From NCBI RefSeq assembly GCF_004348455.1, contig NZ_SMKA01000048.1, forward strand, positions 1 through 39,121: a stretch of DNA of 39,121 bases, given 5' to 3'. Numbering within the stretch: the stretch's first letter is position 1; every line of letters starts with the position of its first letter. The position numbers were made by a program, and so were the translations under genes. A model generated the notes under the pieces. That model did no database searches and had not been told where the DNA came from. It was given only the letters and a program-made list of their open reading frames with translations. This DNA comes from Kribbella albertanoniae. Lineage in GTDB: Bacteria; Actinomycetota; Actinomycetes; Propionibacteriales; Kribbellaceae. Of this stretch, positions 14,687 to 22,985 are shown one piece after another.

Positions 14687-15768
14687 CCAGAGTCGGCATT
14701 GTCGGCACCGGAGTCATCTCCGGCACCTATCTCGATCACCTAGCCAAGCTGCCCGGTGTCGAAGTGGTCGCAGTCGCCGACCTGGACCTGACCCGCGCCC
14801 AGGCGGTCGCCACGGACAGCATCCGGGCGCTCTCACCTGACGAGCTGTATACCGCCGACGACGTCGACATCGTCATCAACCTCACCATCCCGGCCGCGCA
14901 TGCCGCCGTACATCAGGCCGCTCTCAACGCCGGCAAGCACGTGTACGGCGAGAAGCCCCTGGCCATGGATCGCGCGGAGGCCGACCCGCTGCTCAAGTAC
15001 GCCGCCGCGAACAACCTCCGGATCGGCTGCGCACCGGACACCGTCCTCGGCACCGGCACCCAGACAGCACGCGCAGTCATCGACCGCGGCGACATCGGCG
15101 TACCGCATGCCGCGACCGCCTTCATGGTGACGCCCGGCCACGAGCTGTGGCACCCGGCACCCGAGTTCTACTACCAGCCCGGCGGCGGCCCGGTCCTCGA
15201 CATGGGCCCGTACTACGTGACCAGCCTGGTCACCCTCCTCGGTCCGGTACGGCGGGTGACCGCGCGCGCCGGGCAGTCGAAGCAGGAGCGGATGATCCAC
15301 ACCGGTCCCCGGGCCGGGACGGTGTTCCCAGTAGAGGTGCCGACGCACGTGACCGGCGTACTGGAGCATGAGTCCGGTGCGCTGACCACGGTGCTGATGT
15401 CGTTCGACGTGTGGGCCGGACGGCTGCCGCGGATCGAGGTGCACGGGACCGACGGCAGTCTGTCGGTTCCGGACCCCAACGGCTTCGACGGGACCGTTGA
15501 GCTCGTCACAGCCGCGCAGCGCGAGTGGACCGAAGTGCCAACAGCCGGTGGGTACGCCGGAGCGGGCCGGGGCGTCGGTGTGGCGGACATGGCCCGGGCG
15601 CTGCGCAACGGCGAACCGCACCGGGCGAACGGCGAGCTGGCGTACCACGTGCTCGACGTACTGGAGTCTTTTATCGACTCTGCCGTCCAGGATCAGCCGC
15701 TTGATGTGGCCAGTACAGTGACGCGCCCCGCAGCCGTTCCATTGGGAGCGTCGCCCGACACCGCCTAG
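14671..15768 (+). CDS. Gfo/Idh/MocA-family NAD(P)-dependent oxidoreductase
   Basis: Predicted sugar or sugar-derivative dehydrogenase, 365 aa. The Rossmann motif is [14 protein letters not shown] (residues 8-21) and the family catalytic motif is GEKPLAM (Lys95). The C-terminal substrate domain carries [16 protein letters not shown]. ThuA and Gfo/Idh genes often pair, and 3-keto-sugar chemistry is one proposed role; I only infer this. ATG 14671 is preceded by GGGGG at 14661-14665 and overlaps the ThuA gene by 16 nt; GTG 14683 is an alternative that would overlap the ThuA stop. Its own stop codon TAG (15766-15768) lies inside the predicted -10 box of hrcA. Confidence 0.9.
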   Translation: MGEQVTRVGIVGTGVISGTYLDHLAKLPGVEVVAVADLDLTRAQAVATDSIRALSPDELYTADDVDIVINLTIPAAHAAVHQAALNAGKHVYGEKPLAMDRAEADPLLKYAAANNLRIGCAPDTVLGTGTQTARAVIDRGDIGVPHAATAFMVTPGHELWHPAPEFYYQPGGGPVLDMGPYYVTSLVTLLGPVRRVTARAGQSKQERMIHTGPRAGTVFPVEVPTHVTGVLEHESGALTTVLMSFDVWAGRLPRIEVHGTDGSLSVPDPNGFDGTVELVTAAQREWTEVPTAGGYAGAGRGVGVADMARALRNGEPHRANGELAYHVLDVLESFIDSAVQDQPLDVASTVTRPAAVPLGASPDTA

Positions 15769-15771
15769 ACT
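15742..15771 (+). promoter_or_regulatory. Predicted hrcA promoter
   Basis: TTGGGA (15742-15747), an 18-bp spacer and TAGACT (15766-15771) form a sigma-70-like promoter. The -10 box contains the stop codon of the Gfo/Idh gene. The CIRCE element begins at 15770, covering the start site, as expected for HrcA repression. Confidence 0.6.
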
Positions 15772-15796
15772 GGCACTCTGACTATTTGAGTGCCAA
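15770..15796. promoter_or_regulatory. CIRCE element (HrcA operator)
   Basis: CTGGCACTC (15770-15778), nine bases and GAGTGCCAA (15788-15796). The established CIRCE consensus is TTAGCACTC-N9-GAGTGCTAA, so spacing and core match exactly and only the outer bases differ. It implies autoregulation of hrcA and heat control of the hrcA-dnaJ-rsmE transcript. Confidence 0.92.
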
Positions 15797-15818
15797 GAGT
15801 GTCGAGAGGGTGGTGCGC

Positions 15819-16841
15819 GTGCTGGACGAGCGCAAGCTGGATGTACTCCGCGCCATCGTCGAGGACTACGTGGCGACCCACGAGCCGGTCGGCTCGAAGA
15901 CTCTGGTCGACCGGCACAACCTCGGTGTCTCCCCGGCCACGGTGCGCAACGACATGGCCGCGCTGGAGGAGGAGGGGTACATCACCCAGCCGCACACCAG
16001 CGCCGGCCGGATCCCGACCGACGCCGGCTACCGGCTGTTCGTCGACAAGCTGAGCACGGTCAAGACGCTGTCCGCGGCCGAGAAGAAGGCCATCACGTCC
16101 TTCCTCGGCGGCGCGGTCGACCTCGACGACGTCGTACGGCGGACTGTCCGGCTGCTGGCCCAGATCACCCGCCAGGTCGCGATCGTGCAGTACCCGTCGC
16201 TGAACCGGTCGAGCGTCCGGCACATCGAGGTGGTGACGATGTCACCGCGCCGGCTGCTCCTGGTTCTGATCACCAGCAACGGCCGGGTCGAGCAGCGGAT
16301 CGTGGAGCTGCCGAAGGACATCGACGAGCAGCTGGTCGCCGACCTCCGATCCCGGCTGAACACGGCGATGGTCGGCCAGCGACTGACCGAGGCCGCCACC
16401 TCACTGGCCACGGTCGCCGACAACTTCGCGCCGGACGACCGGTCGCTGGTGGCCGCGATCGTCACCACCCTGCTCGAGGCGTTCACCGACGAGATGGGTG
16501 AGCAGCGGATCGCGGTCGGTGGCGCGGCCAACCTGACCCGGTACGGCGACGACTTCGAGCGGAACGTGAAGCCGGTGCTGGAGGCGCTGGAGGAGCACGT
16601 CATCCTGCTCAAGCTGCTCGGTGAGGCGACCCACCCGCAGACCCTGACCGTCCGCATCGGTCACGAGAACCCGTACGAGGAGCTGGCCACCACCTCGGTG
16701 GTCGCGACCGGCTACGGGTCGAAGTCGGAGTCGCTGGCCACCCTCGGCATCGTCGGCCCGACCCACATGGACTACCCGAGCACGATGGGCGCCGTACGGG
16801 CCGTCGCGCGGTACGTCAGTCAGATCCTGGCTGAATCATGA
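15819..16841 (+). CDS. hrcA: Heat-inducible transcription repressor HrcA
   Basis: Repressor of class I heat-shock genes that binds CIRCE and is kept active by GroEL. The N-terminal winged helix reads [28 protein letters not shown] and [39 protein letters not shown], characteristic of HrcA. The rest is the GAF-like/dimerisation region with the end motif [21 protein letters not shown]. The frame is open back to TTG 15786, but that codon is inside CIRCE. GTG 15819 has GAGAGGG (15804-15810) 8 nt upstream and gives the usual MLDERKL start, 340 aa. It is followed by dnaJ and rsmE. Confidence 0.95.
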   Translation: MLDERKLDVLRAIVEDYVATHEPVGSKTLVDRHNLGVSPATVRNDMAALEEEGYITQPHTSAGRIPTDAGYRLFVDKLSTVKTLSAAEKKAITSFLGGAVDLDDVVRRTVRLLAQITRQVAIVQYPSLNRSSVRHIEVVTMSPRRLLLVLITSNGRVEQRIVELPKDIDEQLVADLRSRLNTAMVGQRLTEAATSLATVADNFAPDDRSLVAAIVTTLLEAFTDEMGEQRIAVGGAANLTRYGDDFERNVKPVLEALEEHVILLKLLGEATHPQTLTVRIGHENPYEELATTSVVATGYGSKSESLATLGIVGPTHMDYPSTMGAVRAVARYVSQILAES

Positions 16842-16869
16842 TGCATTCACTTAACCCCTGGTCTGGAGT

Positions 16870-18012
16870 ATGAGCACCGATTACTACGCCGTCCTGGGCG
16901 TCAGCCGTGACGCTTCAGCGGACGAGATCAAGAAGGCGTACCGCAAGCTGGCGCGCCAGTACCACCCCGACGTCAACGACTCCGAGGACGCGCACCACAA
17001 GTTCCAGGAGATCGGCCGCGCGTTCCAGGTGCTCAGCGACCCGCAGAAGCGGCAGATGCACGACCTCGGTGGCGACCCGTTCGCGTCCGCCGGTGGTGGG
17101 CCCGGTGGGTTCGCCGGCGGTCAGGCGTTCACCTTCACCGACATCATGGACGCGTTCTTCGGCCAGACCGGCGGGGCCACCCGCGGGCCGCGGCCGCGGA
17201 CACGGCGCGGCCAGGATGCGCTGATCCCGCTGCGGATCGACCTGGCCGAGGCCGCCTTCGGGACGACCCGCGAGCTGAAGGTCGACACCGCCGTACTGTG
17301 TCCGACCTGCTCGGGTTCCGGTGCGGCGGCCGGCTCCGAGCCGGTCACCTGCGACATCTGCCACGGTCGCGGCGAGGTCACGCACACCCAGCGCTCGTTC
17401 CTCGGCGAGGTGCGCACGATGCGCCCCTGCCCGAACTGCCGCGGCTTCGGGACCACGATCCCGAACCCGTGCGTCGAGTGTGCGGGCGACGGGCGGGTTC
17501 GCTCCCGCCGTACCGTCACCGTCAAGATCCCCGGCGGCGTCGACTCCGGCACCCGCGTGCAGCTGTCCGGTCAGGGTGAGGTCGGCCCCGGCGGCGGCCC
17601 GGCAGGTGACCTGTACGTCGAGATCGAGGTCGAGCAGCACGAGGTCTTCACCCGCAACGGCGACGACCTGCACTGCACGGTCACGCTGCCGATGACGGCG
17701 GCCGCGCTCGGTACGACGATCGACCTGCCGACCCTGGAAGGCGAGACCACTCCACTGGAGATCCGCCCTGGCACCCAGTCCGGTACGGCGATGACGCTGA
17801 CCGCGCGCGGTGTGCCGCGGCTGCGGCATGCGGGACGTGGTGACCTGATCGTCCAGGTCATCGTCGAGACGCCGACCAAGCTCGACGACAGCCAGATCGA
17901 GATGCTCAAGCAGCTCGCCACGGCCCGCGGTGAAGAGCGTCCGCACGGCCAGATCCAGGCCGCGCACAAGGGCGTCTTCGGTCGGCTTCGCGACGCGTTC
18001 GGCCAGCACTAA
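16870..18012 (+). CDS. dnaJ: Chaperone protein DnaJ (HrcA-linked copy)
   Basis: Type I Hsp40 co-chaperone that stimulates DnaK ATPase, 380 aa. The J domain (1-70) has the HPD motif at 32-34. A Gly/Phe-rich segment follows (about 75-110). Four zinc motifs are intact: [24 protein letters not shown] and CVECAGDG. The substrate-binding C-terminal domains come next. In actinobacteria this hrcA-linked gene is usually the second dnaJ (dnaJ2), distinct from the one in the dnaK-grpE operon. The start ATG 16870 has GGAG only 1 nt upstream, an unusually tight spacing. Confidence 0.95.
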   Translation: MSTDYYAVLGVSRDASADEIKKAYRKLARQYHPDVNDSEDAHHKFQEIGRAFQVLSDPQKRQMHDLGGDPFASAGGGPGGFAGGQAFTFTDIMDAFFGQTGGATRGPRPRTRRGQDALIPLRIDLAEAAFGTTRELKVDTAVLCPTCSGSGAAAGSEPVTCDICHGRGEVTHTQRSFLGEVRTMRPCPNCRGFGTTIPNPCVECAGDGRVRSRRTVTVKIPGGVDSGTRVQLSGQGEVGPGGGPAGDLYVEIEVEQHEVFTRNGDDLHCTVTLPMTAAALGTTIDLPTLEGETTPLEIRPGTQSGTAMTLTARGVPRLRHAGRGDLIVQVIVETPTKLDDSQIEMLKQLATARGEERPHGQIQAAHKGVFGRLRDAFGQH

Positions 18013-18014
18013 CA

Positions 18015-18731
18015 GTGGGAGTCGCGGTCTTCTTCGCCGCCGAGCTGGACGGCGAAGAGCTGACGCTGGACGGTGCCGAGGGCCGGCACGCCGCCGTTGT
18101 GCGGCGGATCGGCCCCGGCGAGCGGGTCCGGCTAACCGACGGGCGGGGTGCCTGGGCCGAAGGGCCGGTGGCGACCGCCTCGAAGACCGGGCTGACCGTC
18201 ACCGTCGACCAGCGCGGAAGCGACCCGGCCGGTACGCCGCGACTCGTCGTCGTCCAGGCGTTGCCCAAGGGTGAGCGGGCCGAGCTGGCCGTGGAGATGC
18301 TGACCGAGGTCGGCGCCGACCTGATCGTGCCGTGGAACGCGGAGCGCAGTCAGTTCCGGAGCAACCCGGAGCGGTCCGCAAAGACCCTCGCCAAGTGGCA
18401 GGCCTGGGCCTTCGAGGCCAGCAAGCAGTCCCGCCGCTCGTGGTTCGCCGAGGTGGCTCCGATCGCCACCACCGCCGAGATCGCCAAGCTCGTGCAGGAC
18501 GCGACGCTGCCCGTGGTACTGCACGAGGAAGCGACCGTGCCGCTCGCCGGCCTCGACGTACCGGCCACCGGCGACATCGTGATCGTCATCGGTCCCGAAG
18601 GCGGAATCGCACCGTCCGAGCTGGCCGCCTTCGCCGTCGAGCCGGTCCGCCTCGGCAACACCGTGCTCCGTACGTCGACCGCCGGGGTGGCCGCCGCGTC
18701 CGCCCTGCTCGCCCGCTCCCGCTGGAGCTAG
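18015..18731 (+). CDS. rsmE: 16S rRNA (uracil(1498)-N3)-methyltransferase RsmE
   Basis: SPOUT-class methyltransferase that makes m3U1498 in 16S rRNA in the 30S subunit. The N-terminal PUA-like domain includes EGRHAAVVRRIGPGERVRLTDG. The trefoil-knot region has the conserved IVIGPEGGIAPSEL and VRLGNTVLRTSTAGVAA motifs. The 238-aa length is normal. The gene starts with GTG 2 nt after the dnaJ stop and has no clear ribosome site, suggesting translational coupling. It ends 4 nt before the convergent stop of the GerMN gene, leaving no room for a separate terminator. Confidence 0.95.
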   Translation: MGVAVFFAAELDGEELTLDGAEGRHAAVVRRIGPGERVRLTDGRGAWAEGPVATASKTGLTVTVDQRGSDPAGTPRLVVVQALPKGERAELAVEMLTEVGADLIVPWNAERSQFRSNPERSAKTLAKWQAWAFEASKQSRRSWFAEVAPIATTAEIAKLVQDATLPVVLHEEATVPLAGLDVPATGDIVIVIGPEGGIAPSELAAFAVEPVRLGNTVLRTSTAGVAAASALLARSRWS

Positions 18732-18735
18732 CGAG

Positions 18736-19869
18736 CTAGCGCACCTGGATCGTCTTGGTGTCCAGGTCGCTGATGCTGCTGTCCTCGCCGGAGAGCAGAT
18801 AGGCCTCGATCTGCCAGGCACCCGGGTCGAGCTTGAGCTGGATGGTGAACGGCGAGAACTTCTGGCCCTCCAGCGTGTTCACGATGCTGCCGAACTGCCG
18901 GCCGGTCTTCAGGTTCGTGGCGACGTAGTTGACTGTCGCCTCGTAGGCGGCAGCCGTGCCCTTCACGGTGACGAGGCCGCCGGACACCACGGCCCCTTCG
19001 GTCGGTGACTCGATCGAGACCAGCGCTTGGACGTCGAGGGCCTGCGCTCGGCCGATCGGCATGGTGGTGTCGACGTGGCCGAACAGCCGGAGGCCGGCCC
19101 GGCCGCGCTGGGTGACCTGGACCGGCTGGGTGCTGTCGTTCAGCGCGCCCTGGACGGTGTAGACGAGCTGCTGAGCGGCCATCTCGGCCATCTCCGCGTC
19201 GATCCCCGCCTCCGGGAACCGCTTGAAGTCGACCGTGACCACGTCGCCGTTCAAGGTCACCGAACTCACCTCAGCGCCCTTCCAGACCGAGTAGTAGTCC
19301 GCATCGTCGGGCTGCTTCGACGTCATGATGCGGACCGCCTGGTACGCCGGCCGCCCGGTCACCTTGGACCAGGTCCGGTAGAGCCGGGTCGCCGACCGCG
19401 CCTGCACTGCCGGCTTCTGCGTGGCGGCGCGGCCGGCGGTCGCGTTCCCGAGCCAGTAGATCGGGACAGCCTTGTCCGACACCGCCGCCTCGGGCTTGCC
19501 GCGCGCGGGCTGGGTAGAGGCCGACTTGTCCTCGGTCGGGGGCAGCGTCGGCTCCTTCCGCGGGGTGTCCGGCGGGACGGTCGGCGCGCCGCTCGCGGAG
19601 GTGGCGTTGCCTTGACCGGCGACCGCGTCACCCTCGTCCGCCGTGTTGAAGTTGCCGTTGAAGACGGTGAACGCACCGACGGCAGCCGCCGTCCCGACGG
19701 CGGCCAGCCCGGCCGTCATCACCCACGGGCGGCGCGCGACCGGGCGCCGTACGGCGTGGGCGCGGTTCAGGATCTCGGGTAGAGCGTCGGTCGGCTCGAT
19801 GCGGTCGGCCTCCTCGGCCAGAGATCGCCGCATCAGCTCGTCGAACGGGTCGTTCGGGTTGTTGTTCAT
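18736..19869 (-). CDS. Membrane protein with GerMN and Gmad2 domains, likely sigma-factor partner
   Basis: A 377-aa membrane-anchored protein. The cytoplasmic N-terminus (about 1-48, DELMRRSLAEEADRI...) precedes a single helix (about 50-70, WVMTAGLAAVGTAAAVGAF). A low-complexity Pro/Thr linker follows. Outside are a GerMN-like domain (about 135-270, VPIYWLGN...QQLVYTVQGAL...LFGH) and a C-terminal Gmad2 immunoglobulin-like domain (about 285-377, IESPTEGAVVSGGLVTVKGT). Its start overlaps the sigma-factor stop by 4 nt (ATGA), so the two are made together. By position it is probably the anti-sigma or signal-sensing partner, but no zinc anti-sigma motif is seen; the role is inferred. Confidence 0.8.
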   Translation of the reverse strand: MNNNPNDPFDELMRRSLAEEADRIEPTDALPEILNRAHAVRRPVARRPWVMTAGLAAVGTAAAVGAFTVFNGNFNTADEGDAVAGQGNATSASGAPTVPPDTPRKEPTLPPTEDKSASTQPARGKPEAAVSDKAVPIYWLGNATAGRAATQKPAVQARSATRLYRTWSKVTGRPAYQAVRIMTSKQPDDADYYSVWKGAEVSSVTLNGDVVTVDFKRFPEAGIDAEMAEMAAQQLVYTVQGALNDSTQPVQVTQRGRAGLRLFGHVDTTMPIGRAQALDVQALVSIESPTEGAVVSGGLVTVKGTAAAYEATVNYVATNLKTGRQFGSIVNTLEGQKFSPFTIQLKLDPGAWQIEAYLLSGEDSSISDLDTKTIQVR

Positions 19870-20408
19870 GCGGTCCGCTCCAGGAGCTGGCGCAGCGACT
19901 TGGTCGCCCGCGCGGCGTGGCTCTTCACCGATCCCCGGCTGATACCCATCGTGTCGGCGATCTCCGCCTCCGACAGGTCACCGTAGTACCGCAGCACCAT
20001 CACGGTGCGCTGTTTCTCCGGCAGGTTGCGCATTGCCTCGATCACGCGGTCGGTCTCGGCCGTCCGCAGCGCTGCCTGCTCGGCGCTGGGCTCGTCCGGC
20101 AGGCTGCGCGGCATGTGCTTGTCGACCACCACCAGGTGGCGCTGGCGGGAGCGGGTGCGGTTCACCACGGCGGTGCGCAGGTAGGCGAGTGCCTTGTGGG
20201 GGTCGCGCAGCCGGTGCCAGCGCCCGTGCATCGCGACGAACGCGTCCTGCACGATCTCCTCCGCCGTTCCGGTGTCACGCAGCAGCAAGGCGGCGAGGCG
20301 GACCAGCGACGTGTAGTGCGCCGTGTAGACAGCCGTCAGCGCCTCGTCGGCATTCCACGAGGACTCATGTGTCACGCACTCTTCGTACACCACCGCAGGT
20401 TGTGCCAC
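19866..20408 (-). CDS. SigE-family ECF RNA polymerase sigma factor
   Basis: Sigma-70-family ECF factor of the actinobacterial SigE-like group, 180 aa. Region 2 is visible as LTAVYTAHYTSLVRLAALLLRDTGTAEEIVQDAFVAMHGRW and region 4 as LPEKQRTVMVLRYYGDLSEAEIADTMGISRGSVKSHAARATKSLR. It directs polymerase to a specific promoter set and is probably controlled by the coupled membrane protein downstream. The start is uncertain: GTG 20408 gives the full frame, but GTG 20375, with GAAGAG upstream, would give a lead of normal length into region 2. Confidence 0.9.
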   Translation of the reverse strand: MAQPAVVYEECVTHESSWNADEALTAVYTAHYTSLVRLAALLLRDTGTAEEIVQDAFVAMHGRWHRLRDPHKALAYLRTAVVNRTRSRQRHLVVVDKHMPRSLPDEPSAEQAALRTAETDRVIEAMRNLPEKQRTVMVLRYYGDLSEAEIADTMGISRGSVKSHAARATKSLRQLLERTA

Positions 20409-20438
20409 ACAACAGAGACGCGAAGGCCCTGTCCCAGG

Positions 20439-20444
20439 TTGACA
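20439..20444 (+). promoter_or_regulatory. Possible -35 box of the PLC-like gene
   Basis: A perfect TTGACA faces the gene at 20484. The sequence 17-18 bp downstream is not a good -10. A 13-bp palindrome (AGAGTGGCACTCT, 20465-20477) lies directly before the start codon and could act as an operator or hairpin. Confidence 0.3.
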
Positions 20445-20483
20445 ACAGGATTCGATGAACCATCAGAGTGGCACTCTCTGTGC

Positions 20484-21434
20484 ATGAAGCAACACGGAGA
20501 CGGTCACTGGTGCGGGCACCGGGACATCACGTACGCCGCCGTCGCGCGTCTGTACGACCGGTTGTCCCGGGACGGCCTGAGCCGCCAGGAGTACTCCGAA
20601 CAGCTCGACAAGGCCCAGGCGTACCAGGACCGCCCGCTGGGTGCGGGGGTGATCAAGAACTTCGCCGGTACCGGCAAACCCTTCGTGTACGTCGGACTCG
20701 GGCCGACCGGTCACTCGGCGTACGCGAACCCGGACGCGCAGCGAGCGCACTTCATGGCCGACCCCTATCGGCGCGGTGCCGACAACCTGAGGTCGAACAC
20801 CGAGTACCTCTTCGAGCAGCTGGCCGCGGCCCAGACGGCCGAGTCGCCGCGGGACGAGATGATGCACCTCGGTGCGGCCGCGCACGCGCTGCAGGACAGC
20901 TACTCCGGAGCGCATGCCTGGCGAGAGCTCTCCGTGTACGACGGCGATCCCACCGCGCGGGTCCAGTCGTTGCACGTGTTCACCCCGGGGCATGTGGTCG
21001 GGTTGGACAAGCATCGCAACACCCACGCCGACGAGTTCGACTCACCACCGGCTAATTCCGGGTCCACGCTGGCCGCGATCGAGGCGACGTACCGGATGTT
21101 GCGGGTCTATGAGACGACTCGGGGGATGCCGCCCCAGCAAGCCGAACTTGCGCGCCGGGCCGCGCTCGACGAGCTGGTCCGACCGGCGGAGAACGTCACG
21201 GTGAACCTGCACCCGACGCCGGAGTGGGCCGCCGAGCGGGACGAGCGGCTCGCGCTCGAGCAGGCCGGTCCAGGGGCGCAGCGTTCCGGCGAACTCGGCC
21301 AGTTGCGAGGCGTCCTGACGGGCACCGCCGCACCCGGTCGGGTGTCACCCGGAGGCCTCCACTTGCCGCCGGAACGAGCGGCTACAGGCGTGTCCCGGGA
21401 AATTCGCAGTGAGGCTGTCGGCCGGGACGGCTAG
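20484..21434 (+). CDS. Zinc-dependent phospholipase C / S1-P1-like protein
   Basis: A 316-aa protein with no close match I can name. Its metal-site pattern resembles zinc phospholipase C and S1/P1 nuclease proteins: GHRDITYAAV near the N-terminus (H12, D14) and HLGAAAHALQDSYSGAHAW (H128, H134, D138, H144), followed by H164 and H170. These spacings suit a trinuclear zinc site in a helical fold. There is no signal peptide, so it is predicted to be cytoplasmic or exported by another route. The C-terminal 70 residues are low in order and Gly/Ala/Arg-rich. Start ATG 20484 lacks a Shine-Dalgarno sequence; the frame is open far upstream but overlaps the divergent sigma-factor gene. It lies just before phoH but probably has its own promoter. 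Confidence 0.7.
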   Translation: MKQHGDGHWCGHRDITYAAVARLYDRLSRDGLSRQEYSEQLDKAQAYQDRPLGAGVIKNFAGTGKPFVYVGLGPTGHSAYANPDAQRAHFMADPYRRGADNLRSNTEYLFEQLAAAQTAESPRDEMMHLGAAAHALQDSYSGAHAWRELSVYDGDPTARVQSLHVFTPGHVVGLDKHRNTHADEFDSPPANSGSTLAAIEATYRMLRVYETTRGMPPQQAELARRAALDELVRPAENVTVNLHPTPEWAAERDERLALEQAGPGAQRSGELGQLRGVLTGTAAPGRVSPGGLHLPPERAATGVSREIRSEAVGRDG

Positions 21435-21470
21435 CATGGTCGGATCACCACCACACTCAGGAGGAAGAGC

Positions 21471-22502
21471 CTGTCCAGGCCACGCAGTATCGAACCGGAG
21501 GCGCGCGCAGACGGCGCCACCGCCACCCCGCAGACGTCGCACAAGATCGTCGTGCCGAACAGCATCGACATGGTGGCCCTGCTCGGAGCCCGGGACGAGT
21601 TCCTCCGCATCATCGAGAAGGAGTTCGCCGCCGACATCATGGTCCGCGGCAACGAGATCACGCTGAAGGGCGAACCCGCCGAACTGGCGCTGGCCGAGCG
21701 GCTGCTGGACGAGCTGGTGATCGTGATCCGGACCGGGCACGGTCTGACCGCCGACTCGGTCGAGCGGAGTATCGCGATGGTCAAGCAGGCCACCGGCGAC
21801 AGCCCGGCCGACGTCCTGACCCAGAACATCCTGTCCAGCCGCGGCCGCACCATCCGGCCGAAGACGCTGAACCAGAAGCGCTACGTCGACGCCATCGACA
21901 AGAACACGATCGTGTTCGGGATCGGCCCGGCCGGCACCGGCAAGACCTACCTGGCGGTGGCCAAGGCGGTCCAGGCGCTGCAGGCCAAGGAGGTCAGCCG
22001 GATCATCTTGACCCGGCCGGCCGTCGAGGCCGGTGAGCGGCTCGGCTTCCTGCCCGGCACGCTCTCGGAGAAGATCGACCCGTACCTGCGGCCGCTGTAC
22101 GACGCCCTGCACGACATGCTCGACCCGGAGTCGATCCCGCGGCTGCTGACCGCGGGCACGATCGAGATCGCGCCGCTGGCCTACATGCGCGGCCGGACCC
22201 TGAACGACGCCTACATCATCCTGGACGAGGCGCAGAACACCTCGCCGGAGCAGATGAAGATGTTCCTCACCCGGCTCGGCTTCGGCTCCAAGATGGTCGT
22301 CACCGGTGACATCACCCAGGTCGACCTGCCGACCGGGACGAATTCGGGACTGCGGGTCGTCCAGGGCATCCTCGAGGGTGTCCAGGACCTGGAGTTCTGC
22401 CGGCTCACCTCGCACGACGTGGTCCGGCACAAGCTGGTCGGCCGGATCGTTTCGGCGTACGAGAACTACGAAGGACAACGGGGCGCTGAGCACCAAAGAT
22501 GA
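21471..22502 (+). CDS. phoH: PhoH-like ATPase, probable CTG start
   Basis: PhoH-family P-loop ATPase (YbeZ type), which works with YbeY in RNA metabolism and ribosome maturation. Walker A is GPAGTGKT (residues 152-159 of the 343-aa form) and Walker B is ILDEAQN. The first canonical start in frame is GTG 21552, but it has no ribosome site and the frame is open and protein-like upstream. A strong AGGAGG (21459-21464) lies exactly 6 nt before an in-frame CTG at 21471, giving [15 protein letters not shown]..., so I choose the CTG. The stop overlaps the ybeY start (ATGA). Confidence 0.9.
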   Translation: MSRPRSIEPEARADGATATPQTSHKIVVPNSIDMVALLGARDEFLRIIEKEFAADIMVRGNEITLKGEPAELALAERLLDELVIVIRTGHGLTADSVERSIAMVKQATGDSPADVLTQNILSSRGRTIRPKTLNQKRYVDAIDKNTIVFGIGPAGTGKTYLAVAKAVQALQAKEVSRIILTRPAVEAGERLGFLPGTLSEKIDPYLRPLYDALHDMLDPESIPRLLTAGTIEIAPLAYMRGRTLNDAYIILDEAQNTSPEQMKMFLTRLGFGSKMVVTGDITQVDLPTGTNSGLRVVQGILEGVQDLEFCRLTSHDVVRHKLVGRIVSAYENYEGQRGAEHQR

Positions 22503-22978
22503 ACGTTGAAGTGAACAACGAGTCCGGCGTCGAGATCGACGGTGGCGGACTGATGCGGCTGAGCCGGTTCGTGATGTCGTCGCTGCGGCTGCACCCGGAG
22601 TGCGAGCTGTCGATCAAGCTGGTCGACGAGGACACGATGGCCAGGTATCACGTCGAGTTCCTGGATCTGCCGGGACCGACGGACGTGATGTCCTGGCCGA
22701 TGGACGAGCTGCGGCCCGGTTCGGACGGCGGTGACGACGCCGAGCTGCCCTTGGGGCATCTCGGCGACATCGCGCTGTGCCCGACCGTCGCCGCCGCCCA
22801 AGGTGCGAAGGCCGGCCACGGCACGTGGGCCGAGCTGGAGCTGCTGACCGTCCACGGCATCCTGCACCTCCTCGGGTACGACCACGCTGAACCGGCCGAG
22901 AAGGCGGAGATGTGGGACATCCAAGGCCGGTTGCTGGAAGCCTGGCGTGCCCCCGGGAATCGACTCGAAGGACAGTGA
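22499..22978 (+). CDS. ybeY: Endoribonuclease YbeY (rRNA maturation factor)
   Basis: Single-strand-specific metal-dependent endoribonuclease needed for 16S rRNA 3' end processing and ribosome quality control. The zinc motif HGILHLLGYDH is intact (H119, H123, H129), and the DVMSWPMD and LGDIALC segments are typical. The 159-aa length is normal. ATG 22499 overlaps the phoH stop by 4 nt, so the pair is translationally coupled. Confidence 0.96.
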   Translation: MNVEVNNESGVEIDGGGLMRLSRFVMSSLRLHPECELSIKLVDEDTMARYHVEFLDLPGPTDVMSWPMDELRPGSDGGDDAELPLGHLGDIALCPTVAAAQGAKAGHGTWAELELLTVHGILHLLGYDHAEPAEKAEMWDIQGRLLEAWRAPGNRLEGQ

Positions 22979-22985
22979 CGTTGCC

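Noticed and set aside
19917..20483. Upstream extension of the PLC-like frame
   Set aside because: It runs antisense through the sigma-factor gene; the metal-motif protein begins naturally at ATG 20484.
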